A DNA stretch of 5,179 nt. Source: Candidatus Gastranaerophilales bacterium (GTDB lineage Bacteria > Cyanobacteriota > Vampirovibrionia > Gastranaerophilales > Gastranaerophilaceae). Below, one piece after another: positions 5,138 through 5,179 of the stretch (positions are counted from its first letter, which is position 1; each line of letters starts with the position of its first letter). Where the stretch lies: contig CANROV010000140.1 of assembly GCA_947632315.1 (NCBI GenBank), positions 1-5,179 on the forward strand, read 5' to 3'. The notes beneath the pieces are model-generated. The model had not been told where the DNA came from. It did not search any database and saw nothing but the letters and a program-made list of their open reading frames with translations. The position numbers and the translations under genes are program-made.

Positions 5138-5179
5138 TTTTAAACTCTTTTTCATCAATTGAAATAAGGCTCGGTTTTT
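5121..5179 (-). CDS. Possible 3' end of an unidentified minus-strand gene (mostly outside window)
   Basis: From the window edge to TAA at 5123-5121 one frame reads KPSLISIDEKEFKNYLKK, a mixed charged and hydrophobic composition that looks protein-like. Eighteen residues are too few to identify anything. A second frame on the same strand is also open from the edge and runs further, to TGA at 5026-5024, ending PIKVQFDRFGIEIIK; within it an ATG at 5155 would give 43 residues. Only one of the two can be the true end, unless the gene is frameshifted. I cannot decide which from this stretch, and neither is recognised. Confidence 0.3.
   Translation of the reverse strand, partial: KPSLISIDEKEFKNYLKK

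Noticed and set aside
1..5179. CRISPR array, insertion sequence, defence or toxin-antitoxin system
   Set aside because: No regularly spaced direct repeats, transposase, or paired small genes are visible on either strand.

Overview
The window is AT-rich bacterial DNA, with genes on both strands in alternating orientation and no operon. Three things hint at a non-photosynthetic relative of Cyanobacteria (Vampirovibrionia/Gastranaerophilales-like gut bacteria). The tRNA-Gln(UUG) has a 3' half that, as I recall it, closely matches cyanobacterial and chloroplast trnQ. It has no encoded CCA. A degraded CHASE2-GGDEF signalling gene lies nearby. This assignment is inference from memory; other low-GC phyla are not excluded.

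Layout, left to right. Positions 1-502 (minus) hold the N-terminal 167 residues of a membrane-anchored or exported alpha/beta-hydrolase, cut by the window edge. A 101-bp divergent promoter region leads to an intact 11-helix sodium:neurotransmitter-symporter (NSS) family amino acid transporter at 604-1905 (plus). Its stop is one base from the stop of a convergent broken gene spanning about 1907-2900 (minus). That gene is a CHASE2-GGDEF diguanylate cyclase that has lost part of the sensor domain and the expected membrane helices, and it carries two frame disruptions. Divergent from it, 2978-3556 (plus) encodes an intact family 4 (Fe-S) uracil-DNA glycosylase. A GT-B glycosyltransferase with a C-terminal membrane helix lies tail-to-tail with it at 3567-4817 (minus), and a perfect 22-bp palindrome covers the junction. 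Divergent from the glycosyltransferase is tRNA-Gln(UUG) at 4895-4967 (plus), with a clear intrinsic terminator. The last 180 bases hold only a possible 3' end of a minus-strand gene and some small inverted repeats.

The genes do not form one pathway: nutrient uptake, DNA repair, surface glycosylation, a dead c-di-GMP signalling gene and a tRNA simply adjoin each other. I see no mobile element, CRISPR array or defence system. The main points for a second look are the multiply damaged CHASE2-GGDEF gene, the overlapping divergent -35 elements between tRNA-Gln and the glycosyltransferase, promoters placed so close to two start codons that the mRNAs may be leaderless, and the membrane tail on the glycosyltransferase.
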